Shown here piece by piece: positions 31,827-43,754 of a stretch of 64,000 nt of DNA; the stretch's first letter is position 1, and each line of letters opens with the position of its first letter. The DNA comes from Catellatospora paridis. Its GTDB lineage: Bacteria; Actinomycetota; Actinomycetes; Mycobacteriales; Micromonosporaceae. A model generated the notes under the pieces. That model was not told the origin of the DNA. It searched no databases and was given only the letters and a program-made list of their open reading frames with translations. The stretch spans positions 124,001 through 188,000 of the forward strand of contig NZ_WBZD01000021.1 of NCBI RefSeq assembly GCF_009720365.1, given 5' to 3'. Made by a program: the position numbers and the translations under genes.

Positions 31827-33103
31827 GCGCGCTGTCGGTCAAGCAGGTGCGCCGCCGGTTCCTGCTGCTGCACGGGCTGCGCTGGCTGCCCGCCGGGCTC
31901 ATCATCCCGGTGCTGATCCTGCTCATGCAGGAGCGCGGGCTGACCCTGCCGCAGATCGGCCTGGTCGCCACCGCGCAGGGCATCCTCGTGCTCGCCCTGG
32001 AACTGCCCACCGGCGGGCTGGCCGACGCGCTCGGCCGCAAGCCGGTGCTGGCCACCGCGTGGGTGGTGAACCTGCTGTCGCTGGGGCTGTTCGTGGTGGC
32101 CGACTCGGTCGCGCTGTTCTTCGCCGTCTGGGCGCTGCAGGGCATCCACCGGGCCCTCGACTCCGGCCCGCTGGAGTCCTGGTACGTCGACGCCACCCTG
32201 GCCGCCGACCCGGAGGCGAAGTACGAACCCGGCCTCGGGCTCGCCGGCACCGTCATCGGCGTGGCGATCTCCGCGGGGGCGTTGCTGTCCGGCGGCCTCA
32301 TCGCGCTGGGCCCGATCGGGCCGTTCAGCGCGCTCACCGTCCCCGTGGTCGCGGCCACGGCGATGCAGGTGGTCGCCCTGGTCGTGCTGCTGTGGCTGAT
32401 GGTCGAGGTACGCCCCGCGCGCGGCGCGTCCGCGCTGCGCGCCTCGGTGCGGGAGGCGCCGCGGATGATCGGGCAGGCGTTCGGGCTGCTGCGCCGGTCG
32501 CGGGTGCTGTTCGCGCTGGTGGCCGTAGAGCTGTTCTGGGGTTTCGGCATGGTCACCTTCGAGTCGCTGCTGCCGGTCCGGCTCGCCGAGGTCGTCGGCG
32601 ACGCCGACCGGGCCGCCGCGCTGCTCGGCCCGGCCACGTCGGCTGCCTGGCTCGTCTCGGCCGCCGGGGCCGCCCTGACCCCGCTGCTGCTGCGCTGGCC
32701 CGGGGCCGCCCCGGGGGCCGCGCTGCTGCGGATTCTGCAGGGCGTGACGGTCGTCGGCATGGGACTGTTCGCCGGGCCCGTCGGCGTGCTGATCGCGTTC
32801 CTGGCCTGCTACGCCGTGCACGGGGCGTCGAACCCGCTGCACACCGGGCTGCTGCACCGCCAGGTCGACGGCCCGTACCGGACCAGCGTGATCTCGCTGA
32901 ACTCGATGATGGGCCAGCCCGCGGGAGCACTCGGCGGGGTCGCGCTCACCGCGCTCGCCGCCGCCACGAGTATCAGTACGGCGATGCTCGTCGGCGCGGT
33001 GGTGCTCGCCGCCGCGGCCCCGCTCTACCTGCCCGCCTGGCGCGAAGCCAGGCGCAAGCCGGTGCCCGAGCGCGAAGTCGCCGAGCTGGCGCCCACCGGC
33101 TGA
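31823..33103 (+). CDS. MFS transporter
   Basis: 426 residues, about 12 transmembrane segments, with the MFS motif-A-like loop GGLADALGRKPVLATA (about 62-77). Starts at a GTG overlapping the regulator stop. It belongs to the ArsR-linked exporter type, probably exporting a toxic compound sensed by the upstream regulator. Substrate unknown. It ends before a strong terminator facing a converging gene. Confidence 0.88.
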   Translation: MSALSVKQVRRRFLLLHGLRWLPAGLIIPVLILLMQERGLTLPQIGLVATAQGILVLALELPTGGLADALGRKPVLATAWVVNLLSLGLFVVADSVALFFAVWALQGIHRALDSGPLESWYVDATLAADPEAKYEPGLGLAGTVIGVAISAGALLSGGLIALGPIGPFSALTVPVVAATAMQVVALVVLLWLMVEVRPARGASALRASVREAPRMIGQAFGLLRRSRVLFALVAVELFWGFGMVTFESLLPVRLAEVVGDADRAAALLGPATSAAWLVSAAGAALTPLLLRWPGAAPGAALLRILQGVTVVGMGLFAGPVGVLIAFLACYAVHGASNPLHTGLLHRQVDGPYRTSVISLNSMMGQPAGALGGVALTALAAATSISTAMLVGAVVLAAAAPLYLPAWREARRKPVPEREVAELAPTG

Positions 33104-33186
33104 CGCCGCCCGCGCACCGCCGCCGGACGAGGTGTCCGGTCCGGACAGGACGATGATCCTGATCTGTTCGGCCACCCGTACGAGCC

Positions 33187-33214
33187 GGAGCCCCGCCCCC
33201 GTGGGCGGGGCTCC
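33187..33214. terminator. Bidirectional hairpin terminator
   Basis: A perfect 12-bp stem, GGAGCCCCGCCC and its complement, with a 4-base loop sits between converging genes. Confidence 0.75.
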
Positions 33215-33230
33215 CGATGGCGGATGTGGA

Positions 33231-33614
33231 TCACTCACCCGAGTAGGTGCCGAAGCTCCAGATGACGCCCTGCGGGTCGCGGACGCTGAAGCCGCGCGAG
33301 CCGTAGTTCTCGTCGCGCAGCTCCCGCAGCACGGTCGCCCCGGCCGCCACCGCCCGCGCGAACAGCGCGTCCGGCTGATCCGTCACCAGGTAGACCAGGC
33401 CCTGGCCGGCGGGGATGTCGTGCGCGTTGTCCGGGCGCGGGCTGCCGAGCATGATCCCGCCGCCGGGCGGCCAGCGCAGCTCCGCGTGCTCGACGGTGGG
33501 GCCGGCGCCGTGCACGGCGGTGGCCTTGAACCCGAACGCCTCCTCCAGGAACGCAATGGCGGCGTGCGCGTCGGTGTAGGTCAGGCAGGGCCAGACCATG
33601 GCGTTGTCACTCAT
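33231..33614 (-). CDS. VOC-family (glyoxalase/PhnB-like) protein
   Basis: 127 residues, starting MSDNAMVWPCLTYTDAHAAIAFLEEAFGF and ending with RDPQGVIWSFGTY, the beta-alpha-beta-beta-beta pattern of the vicinal oxygen chelate fold. Its start overlaps the AraC gene stop by four bases, so it is translated with that regulator. Possible roles include resistance or metabolite modification; not predictable from sequence. Confidence 0.82.
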   Translation of the reverse strand: MSDNAMVWPCLTYTDAHAAIAFLEEAFGFKATAVHGAGPTVEHAELRWPPGGGIMLGSPRPDNAHDIPAGQGLVYLVTDQPDALFARAVAAGATVLRELRDENYGSRGFSVRDPQGVIWSFGTYSGE

Positions 33615-34429
33615 GGCTCCAGCGTGGCCGCTTCGACCTGGTCGTGGCTTGGAAGAATGGGAAGCTCCTCCGACTGCGCCCAGTGTGACGGCGCGACACC
33701 CGCGAACTCGCGCCACTCGCGGGCCAGATGGGCCTGGTCGTAGTACCCGCACGCGGCGGCGATGTCGGCGAGGGCCGGACGGTGCGGTTCGCGTACGAGC
33801 CGGGTCGAGCGTCCGAAGCGGACCAGGCGCAGCGCGTCCTTGGGCCCGACGCCGAACTCGGCGGCGAACCGGGCGCACAGGTGACGCCGACTCCAGCCGG
33901 TCTCGGCGGCGAGTTCGCCGACCCGCAGCGCGCCGCCCGAGCGCATGATCCGCCGCCAGGCGAAGGTCAGCTCGGGCGCGGGCTCCACCGGGTCGAGGCG
34001 GCGGGTGAGCGCCGCGTCCAGCAGCGCGAACCGCCGCGGCCACGACGCCGCCCGGAGACGCTCCGTCAGCGGTTCGAGCGACAGCGGCGCGACCGCAGCC
34101 GCGAGTGCCGCGGCAGGCATGCCGAACAGGGCGCGGGCGCCCGCGGGGGTGAGCGCCAGCTGCACCCCGAACTGGGTGCCGTCATGGTGGATGAACGCGG
34201 GAGCCATCGTCAGGCCGCTGGCGAGGGCGGCATAGCCGCTCGGCTCGTGGTCGGAGGTCAGCGAGACCAGGGTCGGCTCCGCGAAGCTGATCACCACGGT
34301 CAGGTCGGGCGAGGGCAGGCCGAGGTGCACTCCCGGGGCGAACCCGCGGTAGTGATAGCCGAGGTACTGGCGCACGTAGTGCCGCAGGTGCGGTGCCGGC
34401 ACGCCGTCGACATGCTCCGCGATAGTCAT
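33611..34429 (-). CDS. AraC-family transcriptional regulator
   Basis: 272 residues. The C-terminal double helix-turn-helix is clear: VGELAAETGWSRRHLCARFAAEFGVGPKDALR (about 172-203) and LADIAAACGYYDQAHLAREWREFAGVAPSHW (about 221-251). The N-terminal part is a sensory domain of about 150 residues. Co-translated with the VOC protein it precedes, which it may control. Confidence 0.88.
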   Translation of the reverse strand: MTIAEHVDGVPAPHLRHYVRQYLGYHYRGFAPGVHLGLPSPDLTVVISFAEPTLVSLTSDHEPSGYAALASGLTMAPAFIHHDGTQFGVQLALTPAGARALFGMPAAALAAAVAPLSLEPLTERLRAASWPRRFALLDAALTRRLDPVEPAPELTFAWRRIMRSGGALRVGELAAETGWSRRHLCARFAAEFGVGPKDALRLVRFGRSTRLVREPHRPALADIAAACGYYDQAHLAREWREFAGVAPSHWAQSEELPILPSHDQVEAATLEP

Positions 34430-34463
34430 ACCGGAGCCATTTTCCCATGGCGGACGCAGATTC

Positions 34464-35387
34464 TCAGGGCCGCAGGGCCGCCATCACCGGCGCGAAGGAC
34501 TCCAGGTAGGGGTCGTGCACGGTCAGGTAGGTGAAGCCGTAGCGGTCGCGCTGCCGCAGCAGCTGGGCGGCCATCTCCTCGACCGTGCCGAACAGCAGGA
34601 ACGGCGACTCCAGCGCCTGCTCGACGGTCATCGCACCGCCGGTGTCGACGGCCACCTGCTTCGCGGCGGCGTGCCGGTCGCCGGTCTCGACCACCCGCTG
34701 GATCAGCGCATGCCACTCGATCCGCTCAGCGCGCGGGCCGGCGTGCGTGCGCGCGAACGCCACCCGCTCGTCGGTCTCCGTTGCCGAGGCCAGCCGGAAC
34801 GTGCCCGGGTCCGCGCCCTTGACCTGGTATGCCCCGGCCACCGAGACGATGTCGGCGTGCTCGGCGGCGATGCGCAGGACCCGGTCCCCGGTGCCGCCGA
34901 CGATCAGCGGCGGCCCGTACCCGCCGAAGCCCTGCTTCTGCACCGGCACCGGCGGCGCGCCGCCGGGCAGCGGCTTGGTGTCGTCGGTCCGGAACCAGCG
35001 CCCCAGCTCGCCGATCATCCGGTCGAGCTGCCCGGCCCGGACGCCGAACGGGGCGAACGGCAGACCCGCCGCGTCGAACTCCCACTTCATGTGCCCGGCG
35101 CCGAGGCCGACCTCCAGTCGACCACCCGTGAGCAGGTCGGTCGTGGCGATCTCCCGGGCCAGCAGCGCCGGGTTCCAGAACGGCACGTTGAGGACCAGGG
35201 TGCCGACGCGCAACCGCTCGGTCGCCGCCGCGGCCGCGACCAGCACCGGGAACGGCGCGGGCGCGCCCAGGTGGTCGGCGGCGAACATCGTGTCGTAGCC
35301 GAGCTGCTCGGCCAGCCGGCAGCGCCGCACGAAGGCGTCGCCGGAGGGCACCGAGAACACGTTCGACGAGAACCGGAACTCACGCAT
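34464..35387 (-). CDS. LLM-class F420-dependent oxidoreductase
   Basis: 307 residues with a bacterial-luciferase-like TIM barrel: YDTMFAADHLGAP, ERLRVGTLVLNVPFWNPALLAREIATTDLLTGGRLEVGLGAG (a family fingerprint, about residues 58-99) and GGTGDRVLRIAAEHADIV. I recall a close F420-dependent mycobacterial subfamily. The start is ATG 35387, the first residue before the conserved REFRFSS. Cytoplasmic; substrate unknown. Confidence 0.85.
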   Translation of the reverse strand: MREFRFSSNVFSVPSGDAFVRRCRLAEQLGYDTMFAADHLGAPAPFPVLVAAAAATERLRVGTLVLNVPFWNPALLAREIATTDLLTGGRLEVGLGAGHMKWEFDAAGLPFAPFGVRAGQLDRMIGELGRWFRTDDTKPLPGGAPPVPVQKQGFGGYGPPLIVGGTGDRVLRIAAEHADIVSVAGAYQVKGADPGTFRLASATETDERVAFARTHAGPRAERIEWHALIQRVVETGDRHAAAKQVAVDTGGAMTVEQALESPFLLFGTVEEMAAQLLRQRDRYGFTYLTVHDPYLESFAPVMAALRP

Positions 35388-35455
35388 ACGGTGACCCTGC
35401 CGTGTCGCGGGGCGATGCGCCAGCGCTCTTGCGGTCGTCGCGCACAGTGAGTGCC

Positions 35456-35902
35456 ATGACGTCGCTGCCGCCCGGCCCACCGAAGCCGAAGAGCCCGGTA
35501 CGCAAGATCCTCATCATCTCCGCGATCGTCCTCGTGCTCTGCTGCGGTGGCGCGGGCGTCGCCGGCTTCTTCGCGTACCGCGGCATCATGACGCTGACCG
35601 GCCCGCCCCGGGACGCCGCCGTGGCGTACGCCGACGACCTGGTCGCCGGTGACTACGCCGGTGCGTACGCGAGCCTGTGCCGCCGCACCCGTGAACTGAC
35701 CAGCGAGCAGCAGTACATCGCGGAGCAGAGCGCCCGGCCGAGGATCAGCGGCTACTCGGTGGCGGGCGTCAACGTGGAGCAGCACAACTCGACCGTGAGC
35801 GGCGTCGTCACCTTGGAGCTGACCAGGGCCGACGACGGCTCGCAGTACGTGCTGGGCCTCCCGCTGCTCAAGGAGGACGGGCAGTGGCGGGTCTGCCTGT
35901 AG
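35456..35902 (+). CDS. Small membrane-anchored protein, DUF4878/NTF2-like
   Basis: 148 residues. A Pro-rich cytoplasmic start (PPGPPKPKSP), one transmembrane helix (about 18-42, with CCGGAGVAG), then an exported domain beginning DAAVAYADDLVAGDYAGAYASLC with the helix-strand pattern of NTF2-like lipoproteins and two cysteines that could pair. Family assignment to DUF4878-like is tentative. It converges on the secreted-protein gene across a G/C-homopolymer region. Confidence 0.65.
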   Translation: MTSLPPGPPKPKSPVRKILIISAIVLVLCCGGAGVAGFFAYRGIMTLTGPPRDAAVAYADDLVAGDYAGAYASLCRRTRELTSEQQYIAEQSARPRISGYSVAGVNVEQHNSTVSGVVTLELTRADDGSQYVLGLPLLKEDGQWRVCL

Positions 35903-35924
35903 CCGGTCAGGCGGGATAGCCGGG

Positions 35925-35999
35925 CGGGCGGGGGGGTGTGGCCCCCGCCCCCCCCCGCCGGGGGGCGGCCCGGGGGGGGGGGGGGTTTTGTCCCCCGGC
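35925..35999. other. Extreme G/C homopolymer region between converging genes
   Basis: The stretch contains runs of 9 C (35948-35956) and 14 G (35972-35985, followed by TTTT) inside an imperfect inverted repeat of CCGGGCGGGC type. It could act as a terminator for both converging genes. The long runs are also where sequencing or assembly errors concentrate. Confidence 0.5.
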
Positions 36000-36013
36000 C
36001 CGCCCGCTGCCGG

Positions 36014-38335
36014 TCAGCGGCAGTGGTGGATGTCGCTGGTGGCGGAGGCGAGCACGAGGTCGGCGCTGACGGCCAGCGTCTGCGGGACGACGAGGTGCAC
36101 GCCGTGCACGGTGAGCCCGCCGTCGACGGGCACCTGCTCGTTGAACACGATCTTCGCGCCGGGTACGCCCGGGATCGCGACCGTGCTGTTCGGACCGGTG
36201 GTCACGGTCACCGCGACGCCGCCGACCAGCAGCTGCCCGACGGTGACCGCGCCGGTCGACCCGGCGCAGTCCGTGACGGACGTGGTGCGGATGTCGCGCA
36301 GCGCGATCGCGGGCAGGCCGGGCAGGCCCAGCTCGACCGAGCCGACCGTCGCGGTCGCGGTCGAGCCGCCCGGGGCGGTGCGGGTGGTGACGTTCGCGCA
36401 CAGCGCCCCCGCCCGCAGGACCAGCACGTTCACCGTCGCCGTGCAGGGCGTGGCGGTGGCTGACGGGTCGGCCGTGCGCACCGCGCCGGTGTCCGGCGCG
36501 GCGGGCAGGGTCGCGGTGCCGACCAGGACTTTCAACTTGCCCGAGAGGGCGTACGCCCGGCCGGTCTCGTGCTGCAGGCCCACCGTCGCGGCGGCCTGGC
36601 TCGGCTCGTAGAAGGAGTTACCGGCGTAGCCGGCCGACACGGGCAGCCGGCCGGCGGCGTCCAGCGGCTGCGCCACGTCGGTGATCACGCAGGCCACGGC
36701 CCCGCCGGCGTCGGTGTACGCGGTGCACGACTGCGCCGACGGGCCGCTGCCCAGCGTCAACGTGACCGGGGCCCCGGCGACGGGCGTGCCGTCACCGGGC
36801 AGCGGCGGCGTCGAGCCCTCGGTGAGCCGGGCGGCCAGCCGGGCGGGTTCGTCGTTGGCGACGTTCACGTCACCGGTGTAGGCGAGCCGGGTCTGCTCCC
36901 TGGTCACGGTGAAGTTGGTGGTCGCCGCGCTGGGCAGGTGCACCTCGTCGCCGGCGTAGGCGGCGGTCGCCGTGTACGGTCCCGGCGTCTCCTGGGGCAC
37001 GACCGTGCAGCTCGCGACCCCGTCGCCGCCGGTGACCGCGTCGCAGGACTCGGTCGCGTTCAGCGCCAGGGCGACCGGCTCGCCCGCCAGGGCCGCGCCG
37101 GTGTCGGTCAAGGTCAGGTTCGCGGCCAGCCGGACCGGGTCGTGGTAGTCGCCGGTGACGTCTCCGGTCCAGGTCAGCGTGGTCGGCTTGCGCTTGACCT
37201 CGTACGTGGCGGACACGTTCGACGCGTGCCGGGTGGTGTCGCCGGCGTACGAGGCGGTCAGCGCGCGGCTGCCCGCAGGGGCCTGCGGCGTGACCGTGCA
37301 CGCCGCCTCTCCGGCCGCGTCGGTGACCGCGCTGCAACCTGATGTGCCGGCCAGCGTGAACTGCACCGTCGCGCCCGGGATCGGGGCGCCGCCGGTGGTG
37401 TACGTGAGCCTGGCGCGCAGGTTCGCCGGTGCGCCGACCGGGCCCGAGGTCGCGCCGAGGTAGCTCAGCGTCGTGTCGCGTACCTGGTAGGAGATGGTGA
37501 CCGAGGCGTCGTCGGCGGTCTCGGCGATGCTGACGCTGCTCGCGCCCGCGGCGGTGTGGCTCGCGCCCGACCCGCCGTTGCCGCCGTCGAACCCGGAGAT
37601 CAGCGGCACCGGGGGAGCGCCGCCGGACGAGCCGCCGCCACCGCCGTACCAGCCGCCGCCCCCACCGCCGCCGCCTCCGCCGCTGGTGCCGGGCGCGAGC
37701 GCGCCGACCCCGCCGACGGCGTACGCGCCGGGGAAGCCGACCAGCCCGAGCGGCCCGAACGGCAGGCCGCCGTTGCCCGCCCCGCCTGCGGTGCCGTCGC
37801 CGCCGTCCCCGGACGGGGCGCAGCTCGCGGCGAAGCAGCCCCCGCCACCGCCGCCCCCGCCACCGGCGACGACCAGCCGCGACGCGGCCGAGTCGCATGC
37901 GCTGCCCAGCGAGCAGGTGCGCAGATCGGACGCGCCACCGCCCGCGCCGCCGTTGAACGGAGCGCCCGCGCCGCCCTCGCCGCCCCCGCCGAAGCCGGGG
38001 AACGCGCCGTCACCGCCGTCGCCACCGCGCTCGCCGACCTCCACCCACAGCCGGGTGACGCCCGCCGGGATCGCCAGGTCGGCCTCGACCCGCGCGCCGG
38101 GGCGGCCGTCCTCGCCGCTGCCCGCCCCGTTCCCGCCGCGCGCGCCGACCACGACGACGTGCACGCTCGTCACGCCCGCGGGGACGTTCCAGACCTGCTC
38201 GCCGCCGGTGGCGGTGTACGTCGCCGTCACCTGGTGATGGGCCCAGGCGGGCGACCCGCCCGCGATCACCCCGCCGGCTGCGGCCGCCACGCCCATCAGC
38301 GCCGCCAGCGCCGCCCTGCTTGCCCGTCCGCGCAC
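36014..38335 (-). CDS. Secreted glycine-rich, Ig-like, choice-of-anchor-P-type protein
   Basis: 773 residues. GTG 38335 has AAGGAGG six bases upstream. A signal peptide ends after AWA (about 32); an N-terminal glycine-rich domain (about 40-290, with long Gly runs and CSLGSACDS) is followed by three Ig-like repeats (about 300-600), each with a YAGD or YAGN strand, and a C-terminal module (about 620-773) with VLVGTATLPAAP and ending ASATSDIHHC, resembling the choice-of-anchor P family. It should be exported and held at the cell surface. A surface or adhesin-like role is a guess. It stands alone. Confidence 0.8.
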   Translation of the reverse strand: MRGRASRAALAALMGVAAAAGGVIAGGSPAWAHHQVTATYTATGGEQVWNVPAGVTSVHVVVVGARGGNGAGSGEDGRPGARVEADLAIPAGVTRLWVEVGERGGDGGDGAFPGFGGGGEGGAGAPFNGGAGGGASDLRTCSLGSACDSAASRLVVAGGGGGGGGGCFAASCAPSGDGGDGTAGGAGNGGLPFGPLGLVGFPGAYAVGGVGALAPGTSGGGGGGGGGGWYGGGGGSSGGAPPVPLISGFDGGNGGSGASHTAAGASSVSIAETADDASVTISYQVRDTTLSYLGATSGPVGAPANLRARLTYTTGGAPIPGATVQFTLAGTSGCSAVTDAAGEAACTVTPQAPAGSRALTASYAGDTTRHASNVSATYEVKRKPTTLTWTGDVTGDYHDPVRLAANLTLTDTGAALAGEPVALALNATESCDAVTGGDGVASCTVVPQETPGPYTATAAYAGDEVHLPSAATTNFTVTREQTRLAYTGDVNVANDEPARLAARLTEGSTPPLPGDGTPVAGAPVTLTLGSGPSAQSCTAYTDAGGAVACVITDVAQPLDAAGRLPVSAGYAGNSFYEPSQAAATVGLQHETGRAYALSGKLKVLVGTATLPAAPDTGAVRTADPSATATPCTATVNVLVLRAGALCANVTTRTAPGGSTATATVGSVELGLPGLPAIALRDIRTTSVTDCAGSTGAVTVGQLLVGGVAVTVTTGPNSTVAIPGVPGAKIVFNEQVPVDGGLTVHGVHLVVPQTLAVSADLVLASATSDIHHCR

Positions 38336-38609
38336 GCGGATCCTCCTTCATAGACCAAGCTCGACCGTTCAACGAGCTGATCGAGAAGGCCGAGGTATCG
38401 GCAACCCGACACCGCCGGGCAGACGGGTTCCGTGCGGCGAGGCTGACGGTCGCGATCGGACGATGTGCGGTGGCGTCGGCTCCCGCTCCGGGCCGGAGCG
38501 GGGACTGGCTCGGGAGGGTGGCCTGCGGATACGTGTCGCGGATGGGGCGGTGCGGGTCTGTCCGGCCGTAGGTTCGCCCATCATCGGCAGGGGCAGGAGG
38601 GCAGAGGTC

Positions 38610-38909
38610 ATGTGGAGACTCTGGTACGCACTGGGAGTGGTGCTGGTCGGGTTCGGGCTGCTGATCGGGGCGGTGGCCGTGTACGGGTACACGCAGCTCG
38701 ACGGGGAGCTGGCGCACGCCGAGCAGAAGCTGTCCGAGGCGGAGGGGGAGGAGGACCTCAGGTTCCGGCAGGTGCAGGTCGCCGACATCGAGGACGGCAA
38801 GAGCAACAACGTCCTGTTCGCCGTCGGCAGCCTGGTGCCGGTCGCAGGCGGCGTGGGCCTCGTCGCACTCGGCCACCGCGGACGCAGGTCACGCCGCGTC
38901 CCGGCCTGA
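38610..38909 (+). CDS. Small two-helix membrane protein
   Basis: 99 residues with a strong AGGAGG site nine bases upstream of the ATG. Two hydrophobic helices (about 5-25 and 68-88) flank an acidic, charged loop (ELAHAEQKLSEAEGEEDLRF). The end is basic. No family recognised. It converges on tex, with a family A palindrome between them. Confidence 0.65.
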   Translation: MWRLWYALGVVLVGFGLLIGAVAVYGYTQLDGELAHAEQKLSEAEGEEDLRFRQVQVADIEDGKSNNVLFAVGSLVPVAGGVGLVALGHRGRRSRRVPA

Positions 38910-38971
38910 TCCGCCCGTGCCCGGCGACCGGGTCCCGGCGGCGGCCGAGCCGCCACAGCAGCCCGTCTTGC

Positions 38972-39036
38972 ATAGACATTGGCCTATCTGGATGAGTATT
39001 TTGCGATCAAACTCAACCAGATAGGCCAGTGTCTAT
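38972..39036. repeat. Dispersed palindrome family A, copy 2
   Basis: 24-base arms (ATAGACATTGGCCTATCTGG onward; 22 of 24 complementary) around a 17-base loop, between the small membrane gene and the converging tex gene. Same family as 11716-11780 and 60685-60749. Confidence 0.88.
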
Positions 39037-39064
39037 AGAAAGAGCGATCGGTGCGCCCCCAGGC

Positions 39065-41488
<2,424 letters not shown>

Positions 41489-41559
41489 GGTGAGACATTC
41501 TGCCCGCACCCCGCCGTCCTGGCACGCAGGGGGCGGGGTGGGGGCGGTGCGGTGTCGGG

Positions 41560-42396
41560 TCAGGCGGGGGCGGTGGGCAGGGAGGTCAGCGGGGAGGAGA
41601 GGAACTCGGCGATGGGGTCGACCAGGCGGGTCGGGGCGATGGCGATCGCGTCGTGGCGTGCGCCGGGGACGACCATGGTGCGGGCGCGCGGGATGACGCG
41701 GGCCAGCTTCTCGTGGTGTTCCTCGAAGTAGCCGGGCGCGTTGGCGCCGCAGGCGAGCAGGACGTCGGCGGTCACTCCCGCGTAAGCGTCGGCGGAGCCC
41801 CCGTGGGCCTGCACCTGCCGGATCTCGAACATGGTCATCGGCAGCAGATCGCCCATCTGGCGGCCGATCGGGGTGCGCAGGAACACGCGGCAGATCGCGG
41901 TGCGCACGCTCAGCGGCCACCGCGACACCGCGGAGTGGGTGTTGACCCCGGCGGCCACGATCGCGACGGCACGGGCGGTCTTGCCCGCGCGCAGTGCCTC
42001 GTCCAGGGCGTCGAGGTAGGTCCCGTCCGGCGTGCCGTCGATGTGCAGCGCCGCGTCGTAGAGGGCGAGGCGTTCGATCGGCAGGCGCAGCGCGGCCCGC
42101 AGGGCGACGAATCCGCCGTAGCTGTGCCCGATGACGTTGCGCGCCCCGGTGTGCTCCAGCACCGCGCCGAGGTCGTCGATCTCGTGCTCGACCGAGTACG
42201 GCTCGCGGCGGGCGGGGGCGTCGAGGCGGCCGCGCCGGTTGTAGGCGTGCACGGTGAACCGGTCGGAGAGCCGGGCGATCAGCCGCCGGTACTCGTGGAT
42301 GGTGACCCCACCGCCGTGCACCAGGACGACGCCGGGCCCGGTTCCGGTCGAGTGCAGGGCGATGCTCGCGCCGTCCGGCGCCGTGACCCGTTCCAT
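41560..42396 (-). CDS. Alpha/beta hydrolase
   Basis: 278 residues with HGGG oxyanion region ([17 protein letters not shown]), nucleophile elbow GHSYGG (Ser about residue 93) and a His in [10 protein letters not shown] near the C-terminus. Cytoplasmic esterase- or lipase-like; substrate unknown. A TetR-type palindrome lies about 20 bases before the ATG. 72 bases separate it from tex, on the same strand. Confidence 0.85.
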   Translation of the reverse strand: MERVTAPDGASIALHSTGTGPGVVLVHGGGVTIHEYRRLIARLSDRFTVHAYNRRGRLDAPARREPYSVEHEIDDLGAVLEHTGARNVIGHSYGGFVALRAALRLPIERLALYDAALHIDGTPDGTYLDALDEALRAGKTARAVAIVAAGVNTHSAVSRWPLSVRTAICRVFLRTPIGRQMGDLLPMTMFEIRQVQAHGGSADAYAGVTADVLLACGANAPGYFEEHHEKLARVIPRARTMVVPGARHDAIAIAPTRLVDPIAEFLSSPLTSLPTAPA

Positions 42397-42416
42397 GACT
42401 GCTCCCCTCGGGTTTA

Positions 42417-42439
42417 AACAGCGAACACTGTTCGCAGTT
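42417..42439. promoter_or_regulatory. TetR-type operator upstream of the hydrolase
   Basis: Inverted halves GCGAACA and TGTTCGC around one central base, extended by AAC...GTT on the outside. It ends 20 bases upstream of the hydrolase start. No TetR gene is in the window. Confidence 0.65.
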
Positions 42440-42479
42440 TAGCGGCGGCACGTGCTCAAGCGCATCCGGGTATGCGAGC

Positions 42480-42512
42480 AGCGGCGGCAGCCTCGATCGG
42501 GCTGCCGCCGCT
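42480..42512 (-). terminator. Hairpin terminator of the MFS gene
   Basis: A perfect 13-14 bp stem, AGCGGCGGCAGCC and its complement, with a short loop lies 27 bases past the stop of the MFS gene. Confidence 0.65.
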
Positions 42513-42539
42513 GACGACGGTGGGGCTGGTGGTCTCGGC

Positions 42540-43754
42540 TCAGCCGACCGACGACGGGATGGCGGCCGGGAAGCCCGCCCGCCGCCCGTACGCCACGCCG
42601 CACACTCCGGCGCAGGTCAGCAGCGCGGCGACGATCGGCAGCGCAGTTGGTCCCCAGCCCGCGAGCACCATGCCGCCGACCAGCGCGCCGCCGCCGATGC
42701 CGACGTTGAACGCCGACGCGTTCAGCGCGGCGGCGGTGTCGGCGGCGCCGACCGGGGCGGCCCGCAGGATCGCCGCCTGCACCAGCGTGGCGAGAGCGTT
42801 CAGCGCCATGCCGGCGACGGCGGCCGACGCGACGGCCGCGGCGGCGGAGTGGCCCGACAGGGCGAGCGCGATCAGCGCGACGGTCAGCGTGCAGGTGCCC
42901 GCCAGCATCGCGAACCGGGGCCGCTTGTCGACCAGCAGCCCGGCGGCGAGCAGGCCGACCGCGCCGGCCGCGCCGTAGCCGAGCAGCGCCGCGCTCAGCG
43001 CCGCCTCGCTCAGGCCCGTGGACTGCAGGAACGGCGAGATATAGGTGTAGAAGCTGAAGTAGCCGAGCATCGTCACCGCGGTGGTGACCACGACGATCGC
43101 CACCGACGGCGTGCGCAGCACCTGGAACAGGCTCATCTCGCCGCCCAGGGCCTCGCCCGGGTAGTCGGGCAGCAGCCGCCAGCCGACGAACGCCAGGATC
43201 AGCGCGATCCCGGCGAGCACGGCGAATGCGGCCCGCCAGCCGATGGCGACGCCGAGTGCGGTGCCCGCGGGCACGCCGAGCAGGATCGCCACGGTGCCGC
43301 CGGTGAACACCAGGGTCACCGCGCGGCCGACCCGGTCGGGGGTGACCATGCGGGCGGCGTACCCGGCGCAGATGGCCCAGAACGCGCCGTGGGTGAGGCC
43401 GCCGATCAGCCGGGCCGCGGCCGCGAGCGGGTAGACCGTGCTCAGCGCCATGATCACGTTGCTGGCGGCGTAGGCGACCAGGGTCGCGACGAGCAGTCCG
43501 CGGCGTGGGAAGCGCGCGGTCAGCCGGCCCAGCGGCGCGGCGAACAGCGCGACCATCAGCGCGTACCCGGTGACGAGCAGCCCCACCGTGGGCTCGCTGA
43601 CGTCGAGGTCGCGGCTGATGGAGCTGAGCAGGCCCATCGGCAGCATCTCGGTCGTCACCGACAGGAAGGTGCCCGCGGCCACCACCAGCAGTCCCGCCAG
43701 CGGCCATGGTGCGCGGGTCGGAGCGGCGGTCTCGGTGCGGGGGGTCGCGGTCAC
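42540..43754 (-). CDS. MFS transporter, DHA1/AraJ-like
   Basis: 404 residues with about 12 transmembrane segments; the first loop [19 protein letters not shown] carries a motif-A-like arrangement and the first half resembles drug:H+ antiporters ([21 protein letters not shown]). Probable efflux pump. It is divergent from the multicopper oxidase; no link is evident. Confidence 0.85.
   Translation of the reverse strand: MTATPRTETAAPTRAPWPLAGLLVVAAGTFLSVTTEMLPMGLLSSISRDLDVSEPTVGLLVTGYALMVALFAAPLGRLTARFPRRGLLVATLVAYAASNVIMALSTVYPLAAAARLIGGLTHGAFWAICAGYAARMVTPDRVGRAVTLVFTGGTVAILLGVPAGTALGVAIGWRAAFAVLAGIALILAFVGWRLLPDYPGEALGGEMSLFQVLRTPSVAIVVVTTAVTMLGYFSFYTYISPFLQSTGLSEAALSAALLGYGAAGAVGLLAAGLLVDKRPRFAMLAGTCTLTVALIALALSGHSAAAAVASAAVAGMALNALATLVQAAILRAAPVGAADTAAALNASAFNVGIGGGALVGGMVLAGWGPTALPIVAALLTCAGVCGVAYGRRAGFPAAIPSSVG

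Noticed and set aside
42246-42540. An upstream extension of the Tex reading frame to about 42.45 kb
   Set aside because: The extension lies antiphase to the alpha/beta hydrolase gene and is Arg/Pro-rich; the conserved Tex N-terminus begins at GTG 41488.
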